64,000 nt of DNA from Luteipulveratus mongoliensis. GTDB lineage: Bacteria > Actinomycetota > Actinomycetes > Actinomycetales > Dermatophilaceae. Positions 1 through 8,276 of this stretch are shown here, piece after piece. The notes below the pieces were generated by a model, which saw only the letters and a list, made by a program, of their open reading frames with translations, was not told the origin of the DNA and did no database searches. Positions within the stretch are counted from its first letter, which is position 1. The number at the start of each line of letters is the position of its first letter. Position numbers and translations under genes: made by a program. The DNA is taken from positions 3,906,001 to 3,970,000 of the forward strand of contig NZ_CP011112.1 in the NCBI RefSeq assembly GCF_001190945.1. The letters run 5' to 3'.

Positions 1-875
1 GCTGCCTGCTTGGCCTCCCACGTGCCGTCCCGGTCGAGGTCGGCCAGCGCGTTGAGGCGCCGCGCGTCGTCGCCGTGCCACTCGATCATCTGGTGCTCGG
101 CCGCTGACAGGTAGCCGACCTCGGGCACCTCCTCGACCCGGATGTACATCGGGTTGACGAAGCGTCGCGACGTCGGCAGGTAGGGCGAGGGCTCCATCGT
201 CGGGATCGGCTCAGCCGCGTGCACCGGGTTGATCAGGACGAAGTCCGCGCCCTGGCGAGCACCCCAGGTGCCGAGCTCGGCGAGGTCCGCAGCATCGCCG
301 AGGCCCCATGACCGCTCGGAGCGAACGGAGTACAGCTGCGTCATCAGACCCCAGGCGCGCGAGCGCTTCAGCGGAGCCGGCAGCTCGAGTCGTCGCGGCG
401 TGACGATGACTGATGTGGTGGCCACCTCGTCGCCATAGGTGACCTCGAAGCCGTGGTAGCCGAGGGGCAGATCAGGCGGCAGCTCGAAGGTGATCTCGCT
501 GGTGAGCGTCCCGTCGATCTCACGTGGCTCGACGACGTGATCGGCCTGGACGACCTTGCGCTCCTCACCGTCCTCGAGGTGCAGCAGCGCGACCGGCTCG
601 GCGCCGTCCGGCACATGGACGGCCACCCACGGCGTCCACCCCTGCCTGAGTACGACGACGCGCGGCAGCACCCGACGCCACGGCTCCTCCTGCCGGCGAG
701 CGAGCGCCTCCTCCGTCTTGTCCAGCGTCGAGGCGTCGACCTCGAGTGCGGTGAGGACCGTGCGGATCGTGTCGTCGGAGACCCGGACATGGTTGCCACG
801 CCAGTCCCAGTACTCCGTCGCGACGCCGTAGGCGCGAGCCAGGTCCAGGAGCGGGGAGGGAGCAGCGTGGGACAC
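1..875 (-). CDS. malQ: 4-alpha-glucanotransferase, N-terminal part (runs off the window)
   Basis: The visible 291 codons are the N-terminal half of a MalQ (amylomaltase, GH77) enzyme, which transfers alpha-1,4-glucan chains during maltodextrin and glycogen metabolism in the cytoplasm. The recognisable stretches are LYSVRSERSWGLGD, then LGTWGARQGADFVLINPVHA and PYLPTSRRFVNP, which form the start of the barrel. The first ~130 residues are the extra beta-rich N-terminal domain seen in actinobacterial MalQ. The start is GTG at 875 with AGGA five bases upstream. The catalytic residues lie beyond the window edge. The gene is transcribed away from the MscS gene; the alpha-glucosidase at 2425-4170 probably serves the same sugar pathway. 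Confidence 0.9.
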   Translation of the reverse strand, partial: MSHAAPSPLLDLARAYGVATEYWDWRGNHVRVSDDTIRTVLTALEVDASTLDKTEEALARRQEEPWRRVLPRVVVLRQGWTPWVAVHVPDGAEPVALLHLEDGEERKVVQADHVVEPREIDGTLTSEITFELPPDLPLGYHGFEVTYGDEVATTSVIVTPRRLELPAPLKRSRAWGLMTQLYSVRSERSWGLGDAADLAELGTWGARQGADFVLINPVHAAEPIPTMEPSPYLPTSRRFVNPMYIRVEEVPEVGYLSAAEHQMIEWHGDDARRLNALADLDRDGTWEAKQA

Positions 876-992
876 AGATCCTGCTTTCGCAGACGGCGGG
901 TAGGGCTGCTCCGAGTGTCGCAGAGCACCCGTCCAGACGCGAGATGACGTGGCGGGGCGACCGGCGTACAGATGGGTTGGGAGGATGGCCCG

Positions 993-1892
993 ATGAGCTG
1001 GGACTGGTGGAACGGATCAGAGAACGCGCACGGGCGCCCGCTGATGGTGATCGGCATTGTCCTGGGCGCCATCGTCATCCGCTGGCTGATCCATCGCATG
1101 ATCGGCCGCGCCGTGCTCGCTATGGAGCAACGCCGGCCCTCGGCCCAGAGCGGCCGCGCCACCAGGGTGCTGCGTCAGGCAACCGGCCTGGACGACCAGC
1201 GTCGGCTCCAGCGGGCGGCGACCATGGGCTCGATCCTGCGATCGGTGACCACGATCGTGGTGTTCACGGTCGCAGCGCTCACGCTGCTGGCCGAGATCGG
1301 TGTCCCTCTCGCCCCGCTGATGGCGTCCGCGGGTGTCGGCGGTGTCGCGCTCGGCTTCGGTGCGCAGAGTCTGGTGAAGGACTTCCTGTCCGGCATCTTC
1401 ATGATCGCCGAGGACCAGTACGGCGTGGGCGACGTCATCGACACCGGCGAGGCAGTCGGCACGGTCGAGGAGGTGTCGCTGCGGATCACCCGGCTACGCG
1501 ATGCGAGCGGAGTCGTCTGGTACATCCGCAACGGCGAGATCATCCGGATCGGCAACCGGTCACAGGGCTGGTCCACCGCGGTGGTTGACGTCCCGGTCGC
1601 GTACGACCAGCCGATCGAGACCGTCCTCACGGTCCTGCGAGAGGTCGCGACGACCCTCAACCAGGAAGAGCCATGGAAGGACCGGCTGCTCGAGGTCCCG
1701 GAGGTTGCCGGCGTCGAGTCGGTAGCCGGCGGAGTCATGACCATCCGGATCATCGCGAAGTGCGCCCCCAACGAGAACTTCTCAGTCTCGCGCGAGCTGC
1801 GTGAGCGCTCGAAGGTCGCCCTCGACAGGGCGGGAGTCCGCGGACCCGGCTTCGCGGCGTACGGCGGCCCGGAGGCACCGGCGCCCGGCTGA
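993..1892 (+). CDS. MscS-family mechanosensitive ion channel
   Basis: This 299-residue protein is a small-conductance mechanosensitive channel that releases solutes during hypo-osmotic shock. Hydrophobic segments lie near residues 16-38, 80-100 and 103-125. The last is the pore helix, rich in Gly/Ala (ASAGVGGVALGFGAQSLVKDF), followed by the beta domain with EDQYGVGDVI. I chose ATG 993 rather than the in-frame ATG 972 because GGGAGG at 979-984 sits eight bases before 993 and would lie inside the longer version. Twelve bases separate its stop from the globin gene, so the two are probably co-transcribed. Confidence 0.88.
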   Translation: MSWDWWNGSENAHGRPLMVIGIVLGAIVIRWLIHRMIGRAVLAMEQRRPSAQSGRATRVLRQATGLDDQRRLQRAATMGSILRSVTTIVVFTVAALTLLAEIGVPLAPLMASAGVGGVALGFGAQSLVKDFLSGIFMIAEDQYGVGDVIDTGEAVGTVEEVSLRITRLRDASGVVWYIRNGEIIRIGNRSQGWSTAVVDVPVAYDQPIETVLTVLREVATTLNQEEPWKDRLLEVPEVAGVESVAGGVMTIRIIAKCAPNENFSVSRELRERSKVALDRAGVRGPGFAAYGGPEAPAPG

Positions 1893-1904
1893 GAGACTGT
1901 CGCC

Positions 1905-2297
1905 GTGACCGACACGTTCTACGACCAGGTCGGCGGACACGAGACGTTCGCCAAGCTCGTGCACGAGTTCTACCGGGGGGTCGCCGGAGACCCGCCGCTG
2001 CGCGCGCTCTACCCCGATGAGGACCTCGGGCCGGCCGAGCAGCGCTTCCTGATGTTCCTCGAGCAGTACTGGGGCGGGCCGACGACCTACTCCGAGCAGC
2101 GCGGCCATCCTCGGCTGCGGATGCGGCACATGCCGTTCGCGGTGACGCCCGACCAGCGGGACCGCTGGCTGCTGCACATGATGGCCGCCGTCGACACCCT
2201 CGACCTGGATGAGTCGCACGACCTGGTGCTGCGCGACTACCTCACGCGCGCGGCGTACTCGTTGGTGAACCAGCTCGACGAGGAACCCAGTACCTGA
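1905..2297 (+). CDS. Group II truncated hemoglobin (GlbO-like)
   Basis: This 130-residue haem protein has the size and motifs of a group II (O-type) truncated globin. Visible markers are Tyr23 in FYRGV (B10), the proximal His75 in RMRHMPF (F8) and Trp88 in DRWLLHM (G8), the residue typical of group II. Such globins bind O2 and can protect against NO or peroxide. The start is GTG. The gene follows the MscS channel by 12 bp. A second truncated globin lies at 58431-58877. Confidence 0.92.
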   Translation: MTDTFYDQVGGHETFAKLVHEFYRGVAGDPPLRALYPDEDLGPAEQRFLMFLEQYWGGPTTYSEQRGHPRLRMRHMPFAVTPDQRDRWLLHMMAAVDTLDLDESHDLVLRDYLTRAAYSLVNQLDEEPST

Positions 2298-2378
2298 TCT
2301 CGCGACCGGTCACCGGCCGTCGTACGACTTGAGGAAGCGTGCGCTCCACCGCACTATCCCTCGCGTCGAGATGCGTGG

Positions 2379-2392
2379 TCGAATCGATTCGA
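2379..2392. promoter_or_regulatory. LacI-family-type operator palindrome
   Basis: TCGAATCGATTCGA is a perfect 14-bp palindrome with a central CG step, the usual form of LacI-family operators. It lies 33 bp before the alpha-glucosidase start at 2425. The position would suit repression of that gene by a maltose or glucoside sensor encoded outside the window. It also argues against the upstream in-frame TTG start at 2329. Confidence 0.45.
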
Positions 2393-2424
2393 CAGCGACC
2401 GGTCCGCTGCCTCAGACTGGATGG

Positions 2425-4170
2425 GTGACTGAGACGACCACGTCCGCCCAGCCTGCGGTCCGCACTGTCCACACCGGCACTCCCGACGGCGCGGCATGGT
2501 GGCGCGACGCGGTGATCTACCAGATCTATCCGCGGTCCTGGGCTGATGGTGACGGTGACGGCGTCGGCGACCTGCCCGGGATCATCGGGCGACTCCCCTA
2601 CCTGCGCGACCTCGGCGTGGACGCCATCTGGCTGTCGCCGTTCTACGTCTCACCGCAGGCCGACGCGGGGTACGACGTCGCCGACTACCGCGACATCGAT
2701 CCCGTCTTCGGGTCGCTCGCCGACGCCGACGCGATGGTCGCCCGGGCGCACGAGCTCGGCATCAAGGTCATCGTCGACCTCGTGCCCAACCACACCTCGG
2801 ACGAGCACGTGTGGTTCCAGGCGGCGCTGTCCGCTGCTCCCGGCTCTCCCGAGCGCGAGCGCTACGTCTTCCGCGAGGGTCTTGGCCCGGACGGGTCGCA
2901 GCCGCCCAACGACTGGGAGAGTGTGTTCGGCGGGCCGGCCTGGACCCGGGTGACAGAGCCGGACGGGACGCCCGGCCAGTGGTACCTCCACCTGTTCGAC
3001 CCCAAGCAGCCTGACCTCAACTGGGAGCTGCCCGAGGTCCGCGAGGAGTTCGAGTCGATCCTGCGGTTCTGGCTCGACCGCGGCATCGACGGCTTCCGGG
3101 TCGACGTGGCGCACGGGCTCATCAAGGAGCAGGGCCTGCCCAACTGGTCCGAGCACCAGAGCATGCTCGGCAGCGGGACCGCCGAGGCCCAGGACACCCG
3201 ACCGCGACGTCGCGCACCGATGTGGGACCAGGACGGCGTACACGAGATCTACGAGTCGTGGCGGCGAATCCTCAACTCCTACAACGCAACTCACTCCAGC
3301 GACGCCGACCGCATCATGTGTGCGGAGGCGTGGGTGACGCCGGCCGAGCGTGCGGCTCGCTACGTCCGTCCGACGGAGTTCCACCAAGCGTTCAACTTCG
3401 ACTTCCTCGAGGCCGAGTGGAGCCCCGAGTCCTTGCGCCAGGTCATCACATCGTCGTACGCCGCCAACGACTCGGTCGGCGCGCCGACCACGTGGGTGCT
3501 GTCCAACCACGACGTCGTACGCCACGCCTCGCGCCTCGGTCTGCCCGCCGGTACCAGGCGGCCCAACGGCATCGGCGTCGGCGACGCTCAGCCGGACGCC
3601 GCCCTCGGTCTGCGCCGTGCGCGGGCTGCGACGGCGCTCATGCTCGCCCTCCCCGGTGGCGCCTACCTCTACCAGGGCGAGGAGCTCGGACTCCCCGACC
3701 ACACCGAGATGCCTGACGATGCTCGCCAGGACCCGACCTGGGAGCGCTCGGGACACACCGAGCGCGGGCGCGACGGGTGCCGGGTGCCTATGCCCTGGGC
3801 GCGGGACGCACCGTCGTACGGTTTCGGACCCTCGGAGCGCACCTGGCTCCCCCAGCCCGACTCCTACGCGGCACTCGCCGTCGACCAGCAGGATGGCGTG
3901 GACGGCTCGACGCTCGAGCTGTACCGGGCGATGCTGCGCCTGCGACGCGAGCTGCGGCTGGGTCAGGGTTCGCTGTCCTTCACCGACGAGGGGGGTTCCG
4001 TGGTGTCGGTCGTCAACGGTGCACCGGGTGGCGACGTGACCGTGATCGCCAACCTGGGCGACAGTCCCGTTGCGCTCCCAGCCGGTGCCACCGTGCTGGT
4101 GTCCAGCGAGCCGCTGGACGGGGACCGCCTGCCGCCCGACACGACCGCCTGGATCCAACTCGCCTCGTAG
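2425..4170 (+). CDS. GH13 alpha-glucosidase / oligo-1,6-glucosidase
   Basis: The 581-residue product is an intracellular exo-acting GH13 glycosidase that releases glucose from maltose, isomaltose or related oligosaccharides. The N-terminal WWRDAVIYQIYPRSWADGDGDGVGDLPGI signature marks the AglA/MalL group (shown here as two adjoining motifs, WWRDAVIYQIYPRSW and ADGDGDGVGDLPG). The catalytic set is present: Asp227 in GFRVDVAHG (nucleophile), Glu301 in CAEAW (acid/base) and Asp363 in LSNHD (stabiliser). There is no signal peptide. GTG 2425 is preferred as start because the upstream in-frame sequence contains an operator-like palindrome and does not resemble the family; the ribosome site is weak. 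Trehalose synthase is a less likely alternative. Confidence 0.88.
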   Translation: MTETTTSAQPAVRTVHTGTPDGAAWWRDAVIYQIYPRSWADGDGDGVGDLPGIIGRLPYLRDLGVDAIWLSPFYVSPQADAGYDVADYRDIDPVFGSLADADAMVARAHELGIKVIVDLVPNHTSDEHVWFQAALSAAPGSPERERYVFREGLGPDGSQPPNDWESVFGGPAWTRVTEPDGTPGQWYLHLFDPKQPDLNWELPEVREEFESILRFWLDRGIDGFRVDVAHGLIKEQGLPNWSEHQSMLGSGTAEAQDTRPRRRAPMWDQDGVHEIYESWRRILNSYNATHSSDADRIMCAEAWVTPAERAARYVRPTEFHQAFNFDFLEAEWSPESLRQVITSSYAANDSVGAPTTWVLSNHDVVRHASRLGLPAGTRRPNGIGVGDAQPDAALGLRRARAATALMLALPGGAYLYQGEELGLPDHTEMPDDARQDPTWERSGHTERGRDGCRVPMPWARDAPSYGFGPSERTWLPQPDSYAALAVDQQDGVDGSTLELYRAMLRLRRELRLGQGSLSFTDEGGSVVSVVNGAPGGDVTVIANLGDSPVALPAGATVLVSSEPLDGDRLPPDTTAWIQLAS

Positions 4171-4225
4171 AGATGACAACCTGGCGTGACGGCCAGGGCC
4201 TCCTCCTGGGTATGAGGGGACATTC

Positions 4226-4729
4226 ATGAGACGCGAGCCGGAGGGTTTCGCCGACTTCGTGGCGGCACGGGGACTCGCGCTCCGGCGTACGGCGATGCTG
4301 CTCACGCAGGATGCGCAGCTGGCCGAGGACCTGGTCCAGACGGCGTTGGCGAAGGCGTGGCCGCGGTGGCACAAGCTCGATGCGCCCGAGGCCTACGTGC
4401 GCAAGGTCATGGCGCATCAGTTCTATCGGGACCGCCGCCGTCGCTGGACCGGAGAGACTCCCACCCAGACGCTCCCCGAGCTCGCAACCGGTGCTGACTC
4501 GGCCGAGCGAATTGCGTTGCAGGACAGCGTTGTCCGCGCGATGGCGGCTCTTCCTCGAAAGCAACTTGCGGTGCTCGTCCTGCGCTACTTCCACGACTTC
4601 AGCGAGCAGCAGATCGCGGACTCGCTCGGCGTCAGCACGGGCACCGTGAAGTCCCACGCCTCCCGCGGACTGGCCACGCTCCGCGACTCAGATCACCTCT
4701 CGGACTCCACGGAAGGGAGCACGCGATGA
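4226..4729 (+). CDS. SigE-family ECF RNA polymerase sigma factor
   Basis: This 167-residue protein has only sigma regions 2 and 4. Region 2 includes RRTAMLLTQDAQLAEDLVQTALAKAW, read here as MLLTQDAQLAEDLVQ plus TALAKAWPRW; region 4 includes VLRYFHDFSEQQIADSLG followed by GTVKSHASRGLATL. It resembles the actinobacterial SigE-family ECF group found next to membrane partners. The start codon follows GAGGGGACATTC. Its stop overlaps the next gene by 4 bp (ATGA), the usual sigma/anti-sigma coupling. The stimulus cannot be deduced from the sequence. Confidence 0.88.
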   Translation: MRREPEGFADFVAARGLALRRTAMLLTQDAQLAEDLVQTALAKAWPRWHKLDAPEAYVRKVMAHQFYRDRRRRWTGETPTQTLPELATGADSAERIALQDSVVRAMAALPRKQLAVLVLRYFHDFSEQQIADSLGVSTGTVKSHASRGLATLRDSDHLSDSTEGSTR

Positions 4730-5793
4730 CCTTGTCGCCCGAGGACCTGAAGAGCTCGATGCAGTCCTACGCGGACGCGGCTCCCGATCTGCCAGCCGCG
4801 CGAACCGTCGCCGGGGTTGAGTCGAAGGTGACGCATCGACGCCACGTTCAAGGCGCGGCGGTGGCGGCTGCTGCCGCGCTCGTCATCGCTCTCGCAACCG
4901 TCTGGGGTCTGGCCGTACGCCCCGGCGGCGACTCGACGATGCCCGCAACCCCAGGCCCGCCTTCAGCGTCGCGCGGTACTGCGGCGGAGACGGGGCCTGC
5001 TCCAGGCACACTCGAGACGCGGGCCCGTACCCTTGGCCTGCCGCTCTACCAGGACGGACTCGTCCTGAAGGACATCTGGTCCGTGCCGACAACGAGGGCC
5101 AAGACGTTCGCCGCGGCGACACCACTCGAGCTGAACCGCAATGTCCGCAACGGGCGCGCCATCGCAGTCGGTTGCACGAGTCGCCAAGCCTCTGCTCACG
5201 GAGTCATGAAGCTGTACGACGCCACCGGACATGAGCTTGGAGGAGGTGACCGGACCTGCTTCCGCACGCTGGGATCCAGCTCATATGACGACGCCGCAAT
5301 CACGATGTTCGTCCTTCCATCCAGCACCAAATCCGTTCGGGTGGCGCCTCCGGCTGAACTCGGACCGACTGCTGAGCTCGGCATCTATGACTATGTCCCT
5401 TGGGGCCAGTTCCCCTTTAACAAGGCCAGTTCAGTCACCCGGAAGACACGTCCACCAGTCAGCGTCACGATGTCCAGTCCCGTTGGCGGCCGCCAAAGTC
5501 ACACCGCCAAGGTCACGACGTACAGCATCGCGACGATGTACCTTTCAGCCCCGCGTGGGCGATACCGCATTGAGGTCAATGGCCACGTCATCGATCCATG
5601 CAAGTCGCGCGAACCCACCACGCAGTGCCAGGGCGGAGTCCTGACGGTGTGGCAACCCGTGGAGTACATGTCGGTGGATGTCACTGAGGCGCCCGATTCT
5701 GAGGGCCAGACCCTGACGGTGAGGGTGACCCCGATCGGCCTCGACGCTCGCGCCACGTGGCGGATGGGTCTCGACCCAGGTCCGAAGTTCTGA
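4726..5793 (+). CDS. Membrane protein coupled to the sigma factor (possible anti-sigma)
   Basis: The 355-residue product has a short charged N-terminus (about 37 residues), one membrane segment near residues 38-58 (AAVAAAAALVIALATVWGLA) and a long extracytoplasmic domain preceded by a Pro/Ser/Thr-rich linker. That topology and the 4-bp overlap with the ECF sigma gene suggest an anti-sigma or sensor role. No zinc-binding HxxxCxxC motif is visible in the N-terminal part, so it is not a canonical ZAS anti-sigma factor. I do not recognise the outer domain. Confidence 0.7.
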   Translation: MTLSPEDLKSSMQSYADAAPDLPAARTVAGVESKVTHRRHVQGAAVAAAAALVIALATVWGLAVRPGGDSTMPATPGPPSASRGTAAETGPAPGTLETRARTLGLPLYQDGLVLKDIWSVPTTRAKTFAAATPLELNRNVRNGRAIAVGCTSRQASAHGVMKLYDATGHELGGGDRTCFRTLGSSSYDDAAITMFVLPSSTKSVRVAPPAELGPTAELGIYDYVPWGQFPFNKASSVTRKTRPPVSVTMSSPVGGRQSHTAKVTTYSIATMYLSAPRGRYRIEVNGHVIDPCKSREPTTQCQGGVLTVWQPVEYMSVDVTEAPDSEGQTLTVRVTPIGLDARATWRMGLDPGPKF

Positions 5794-6432
5794 TCAGCGG
5801 ACGAGGACGTGGCCGCCGAGTGTGGTGACACGGAACCAGCGGGCGGCCGTGTAGACCTGGGCGACCTCGCCGGTCAGGAAACCGAGGGCGTACGCGCCAA
5901 AGGCGACTCCCGCCGGCAGGCCGTCGGCGGCGCCCGTGAGGGGCATCGCCTGCCCCCACACCTCTTGGCGCAGGGTCTCGACGGCGACCGCACCCGAACC
6001 TTCAGGGGCGCCCTGGGCAATCTGCGAGATGCCTTCGGCCGCAACGGTGCTCAGCAGCTTGATGTCGATCTCCGCGATCGGATGCCACCCCGCACGTGGC
6101 GGCGACACGGCCGCCCAGCTGGTTCGTACGGTCATGGGCGGGACGTCGAGCGCGGTGTCGTCGTCCGCGATTCGGGCAAGGCGGTCACTGACTGCGGGCA
6201 GGGGTACGACGGAGTCGACTTCCGCCGGCTCCGCCAGCTCCAGCGCGCGCAGCCCGACGACCGTGCCCTGGCCGGTGATGCCCCGCCCACGCAGCACGCC
6301 CACCCAGGCTGCGAGCGTCGTACCACTCGCTTGGAGCCGGATCGCTCCGTCGGTGTCGAGCGCGCGGGCGCGGGTGACGTAGGTCGTGAGGTCGGCGACC
6401 GTCTCGCGGTCCGCGAGCTGAAGCGCAGTCAC
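5794..6432 (-). CDS. Hypothetical protein of an actinobacterial conserved type
   Basis: The 212-residue soluble protein has no signal peptide and no catalytic motif I can name. Its features are an N-terminal helical part, a short central segment (TSWAAVSPPRAGW) and a mostly alpha-helical C-terminus. Its start overlaps the stop of the thioesterase gene upstream by 4 bp, so the two are translated as one unit. It may act in the same metabolic step, but that is only inference from coupling. It converges with the sigma-associated membrane gene, the two stops being adjacent. Confidence 0.7.
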   Translation of the reverse strand: MTALQLADRETVADLTTYVTRARALDTDGAIRLQASGTTLAAWVGVLRGRGITGQGTVVGLRALELAEPAEVDSVVPLPAVSDRLARIADDDTALDVPPMTVRTSWAAVSPPRAGWHPIAEIDIKLLSTVAAEGISQIAQGAPEGSGAVAVETLRQEVWGQAMPLTGAADGLPAGVAFGAYALGFLTGEVAQVYTAARWFRVTTLGGHVLVR

Positions 6433-6902
6433 AGGTGGCCGACCGGACGTCGCTTGAGGGAGACGGGCTCGCCCTGGACCTTCTCGAGCAGCAGTCGGTC
6501 GTGCGCGGCGATCCGGACGGGCCGCTGCGTCTCCATGTCGAAGGCGACCTGGGTCGACTCCGCGGCCGCGTAGACCTCCGCGTCGGCGTCACGGGATGCC
6601 TGCACCTCGTAGCCGATGTCGAACGAGGCGCCGGAGATCTTGCTCACCCAGATCGCCACGACGATCGGCTCCGGGCGGTACTTCAGCTGGCGGACGTAGT
6701 CGATCTCGGTCCGGGCTATGAGCAGCTGCGGGTGGCGGGTGCGACCGTCGGACTCGCGGAACCACTCGCGCAGCGCGATGACGCGGGCCTCCTCGAGGAG
6801 GCGTACGAACTGCACATTGTTCACATGGCGCAGGGCATCCATGTCCGACCAGCGGAGGGGGACGTCGACGTAGTACGGGCGAAGCGGCATGGTCCCCATC
6901 AT
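6429..6902 (-). CDS. Acyl-CoA thioesterase, 4-hydroxybenzoyl-CoA thioesterase-like hotdog protein
   Basis: This 157-residue protein has a single hotdog fold. The diagnostic motif is RWSDMDALRHVNNVQF near residues 17-32, with the catalytic Asp and the following HVNN. It hydrolyses acyl-CoA thioesters; the substrate cannot be assigned. Two in-frame ATGs (6902 and 6890) are possible starts and no strong ribosome site decides between them. It is divergent from tesB (38 bp apart), so two thioesterases of different folds share a promoter region. Confidence 0.83.
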   Translation of the reverse strand: MMGTMPLRPYYVDVPLRWSDMDALRHVNNVQFVRLLEEARVIALREWFRESDGRTRHPQLLIARTEIDYVRQLKYRPEPIVVAIWVSKISGASFDIGYEVQASRDADAEVYAAAESTQVAFDMETQRPVRIAAHDRLLLEKVQGEPVSLKRRPVGHL

Positions 6903-6940
6903 GACAAGACTCTCGCCGGACGCTCGCTAGAGTCCGGAGC

Positions 6941-7894
6941 GTGACCCCAGATGCATCCGTTCCCCTGCCGGACCCGGTCGACGATCTGATCAAGACCCTG
7001 GACCTGCAGCCCGTCGGCGAGGCGCGTATCCACGTCGACGCCGGCCCCGGCGGTGAGGAGGCCGACCTCGGTGACAGTGCGGCCGACATCTTCGTCGGGC
7101 AGAGCCAGCCGCAGCCGCACGGGCGGGTGTTCGGCGGGCAGGTCCTCGCCCAGTGCATCATCGCGGCCGGCAAGACGGTGGCGCAGGGCGAGGGCGAGAC
7201 CCCCCGTTTCGTGCACTCGCTGCACGGCTACTTCCTGCGGCCCGGCGACTCGCTGCAGCCCATCAGGTTCGCGGTCGAGCGGTTGCGCGACGGTGGGTCG
7301 TTCTCGGCCCGTCGGGTTCACGCGCTGCAGCACGGGCAGGTCATCCTGTCGATGATCCTGTCCTTCCAGACGCCGGCCGAAGGTCTGGACCACCAGGCAC
7401 AGATGCCGGCCGCGCCGTCGCCGGACCGCCTCCCCACGGTGGCCGACGAGCTCGGCCACATCGATCACCCCATGGCCGAGCACTGGTCCAACCGACGCGC
7501 GATCGACGTACGCCATGTCGAGGGCAGCATCTACCTCCAGGCCGGCGAGCAGGCCGCGGCCCATCAGAACGTCTGGATGCGTGCCGGGAAGCGGCTGCCC
7601 GACGACCCGCTGCTGCACGCTGCCGTGCTCGCCTACGGGTCTGACTACACACTCCTGGAGTCGATCCTGCGCAAGCATCGTCTGCCGTGGGCGGACCGTC
7701 GCATCCGCGCGGCCAGCCTCGACCACGCCATGTGGTTCCACCGGCCGGTCCGGGCAGATGAGTGGGTGCTCTACCAGCAGGAGTCGCCCTCCGCGTCCGG
7801 GGGCCGCGGCCTCGGGATGGGCAAGATGTTCTCTGCTGACGGCACTCTTGTGGCCACGGTAGCCCAGGAGGGAATGGTCCGGCTAAAGGAGTAA
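6941..7894 (+). CDS. tesB: Acyl-CoA thioesterase II
   Basis: The 317-residue sequence is a full-length double-hotdog TesB. The N-terminal hotdog has HGRVFGGQVLAQ and VHSLHGYFLRPGD; the C-terminal hotdog has AVLAYGSDYTLLES and LDHAMWFHRPVRADEWVLYQ. The enzyme hydrolyses medium- and long-chain acyl-CoAs in the cytoplasm and balances fatty-acid pools. The start is GTG 6941. A small perfect hairpin follows the stop. Confidence 0.92.
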   Translation: MTPDASVPLPDPVDDLIKTLDLQPVGEARIHVDAGPGGEEADLGDSAADIFVGQSQPQPHGRVFGGQVLAQCIIAAGKTVAQGEGETPRFVHSLHGYFLRPGDSLQPIRFAVERLRDGGSFSARRVHALQHGQVILSMILSFQTPAEGLDHQAQMPAAPSPDRLPTVADELGHIDHPMAEHWSNRRAIDVRHVEGSIYLQAGEQAAAHQNVWMRAGKRLPDDPLLHAAVLAYGSDYTLLESILRKHRLPWADRRIRAASLDHAMWFHRPVRADEWVLYQQESPSASGGRGLGMGKMFSADGTLVATVAQEGMVRLKE

Positions 7895-7896
7895 TC

Positions 7897-7913
7897 CCGT
7901 TGCGCTGCAACGG
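7897..7913. terminator. Short hairpin between convergent genes
   Basis: CCGTTGC-GCT-GCAACGG is a perfect 7-bp stem with a 3-base loop, two bases after the tesB stop and nine before the end of the convergent NIPSNAP gene. There is no T-run. It could serve as a weak bidirectional terminator. Confidence 0.4.
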
Positions 7914-7921
7914 CATTGGCT

Positions 7922-8254
7922 CTATGAAGTGAGCGCCTCGACAGCCTGCTCGGACGCCTCGATGACGATGGTGTGGAAGTCGACGATCCTGGACAGGATG
8001 GCCTCTCGCGGACCGTCATGCCACGGCGTGCTGCTGTAGAACCCGTCCTCCTGTACGTCACGCTGCTCGAGGCTGTCGAAGGCGCGGATCAGGTACGCCT
8101 CCTCATGGCCGTCCTCGGCGACCAGGGACGGGCCACCCGCCACGATGCGGATACCCCGCTCGCGAAGCAGCGGAAAGGCCTCCTCACGCATCACGCGGAC
8201 GAACTCCTGCTGGGTGCCCGGATGCAGGCGGTAGGTGCGAATCTCAAGGATCAC
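7922..8254 (-). CDS. NIPSNAP-family protein
   Basis: The 110-residue protein is a ferredoxin-like dimeric alpha/beta-barrel of the NIPSNAP type. It opens with MILEIRTYRLHPG and has the typical WHDGPRE segment near its C-terminal third. The biochemical role of bacterial NIPSNAP proteins is unclear. It stands alone: convergent with tesB and divergent from the epimerase gene 22 bp away. Confidence 0.82.
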   Translation of the reverse strand: MILEIRTYRLHPGTQQEFVRVMREEAFPLLRERGIRIVAGGPSLVAEDGHEEAYLIRAFDSLEQRDVQEDGFYSSTPWHDGPREAILSRIVDFHTIVIEASEQAVEALTS

Positions 8255-8276
8255 GCGGCCAGCCTAGAGTGCCGAC

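Noticed and set aside
2650-4374. A 574-codon minus-strand frame opposite the alpha-glucosidase
   Set aside because: It mirrors the GH13 coding sequence, has no recognisable motif and extends into the sigma-factor gene.
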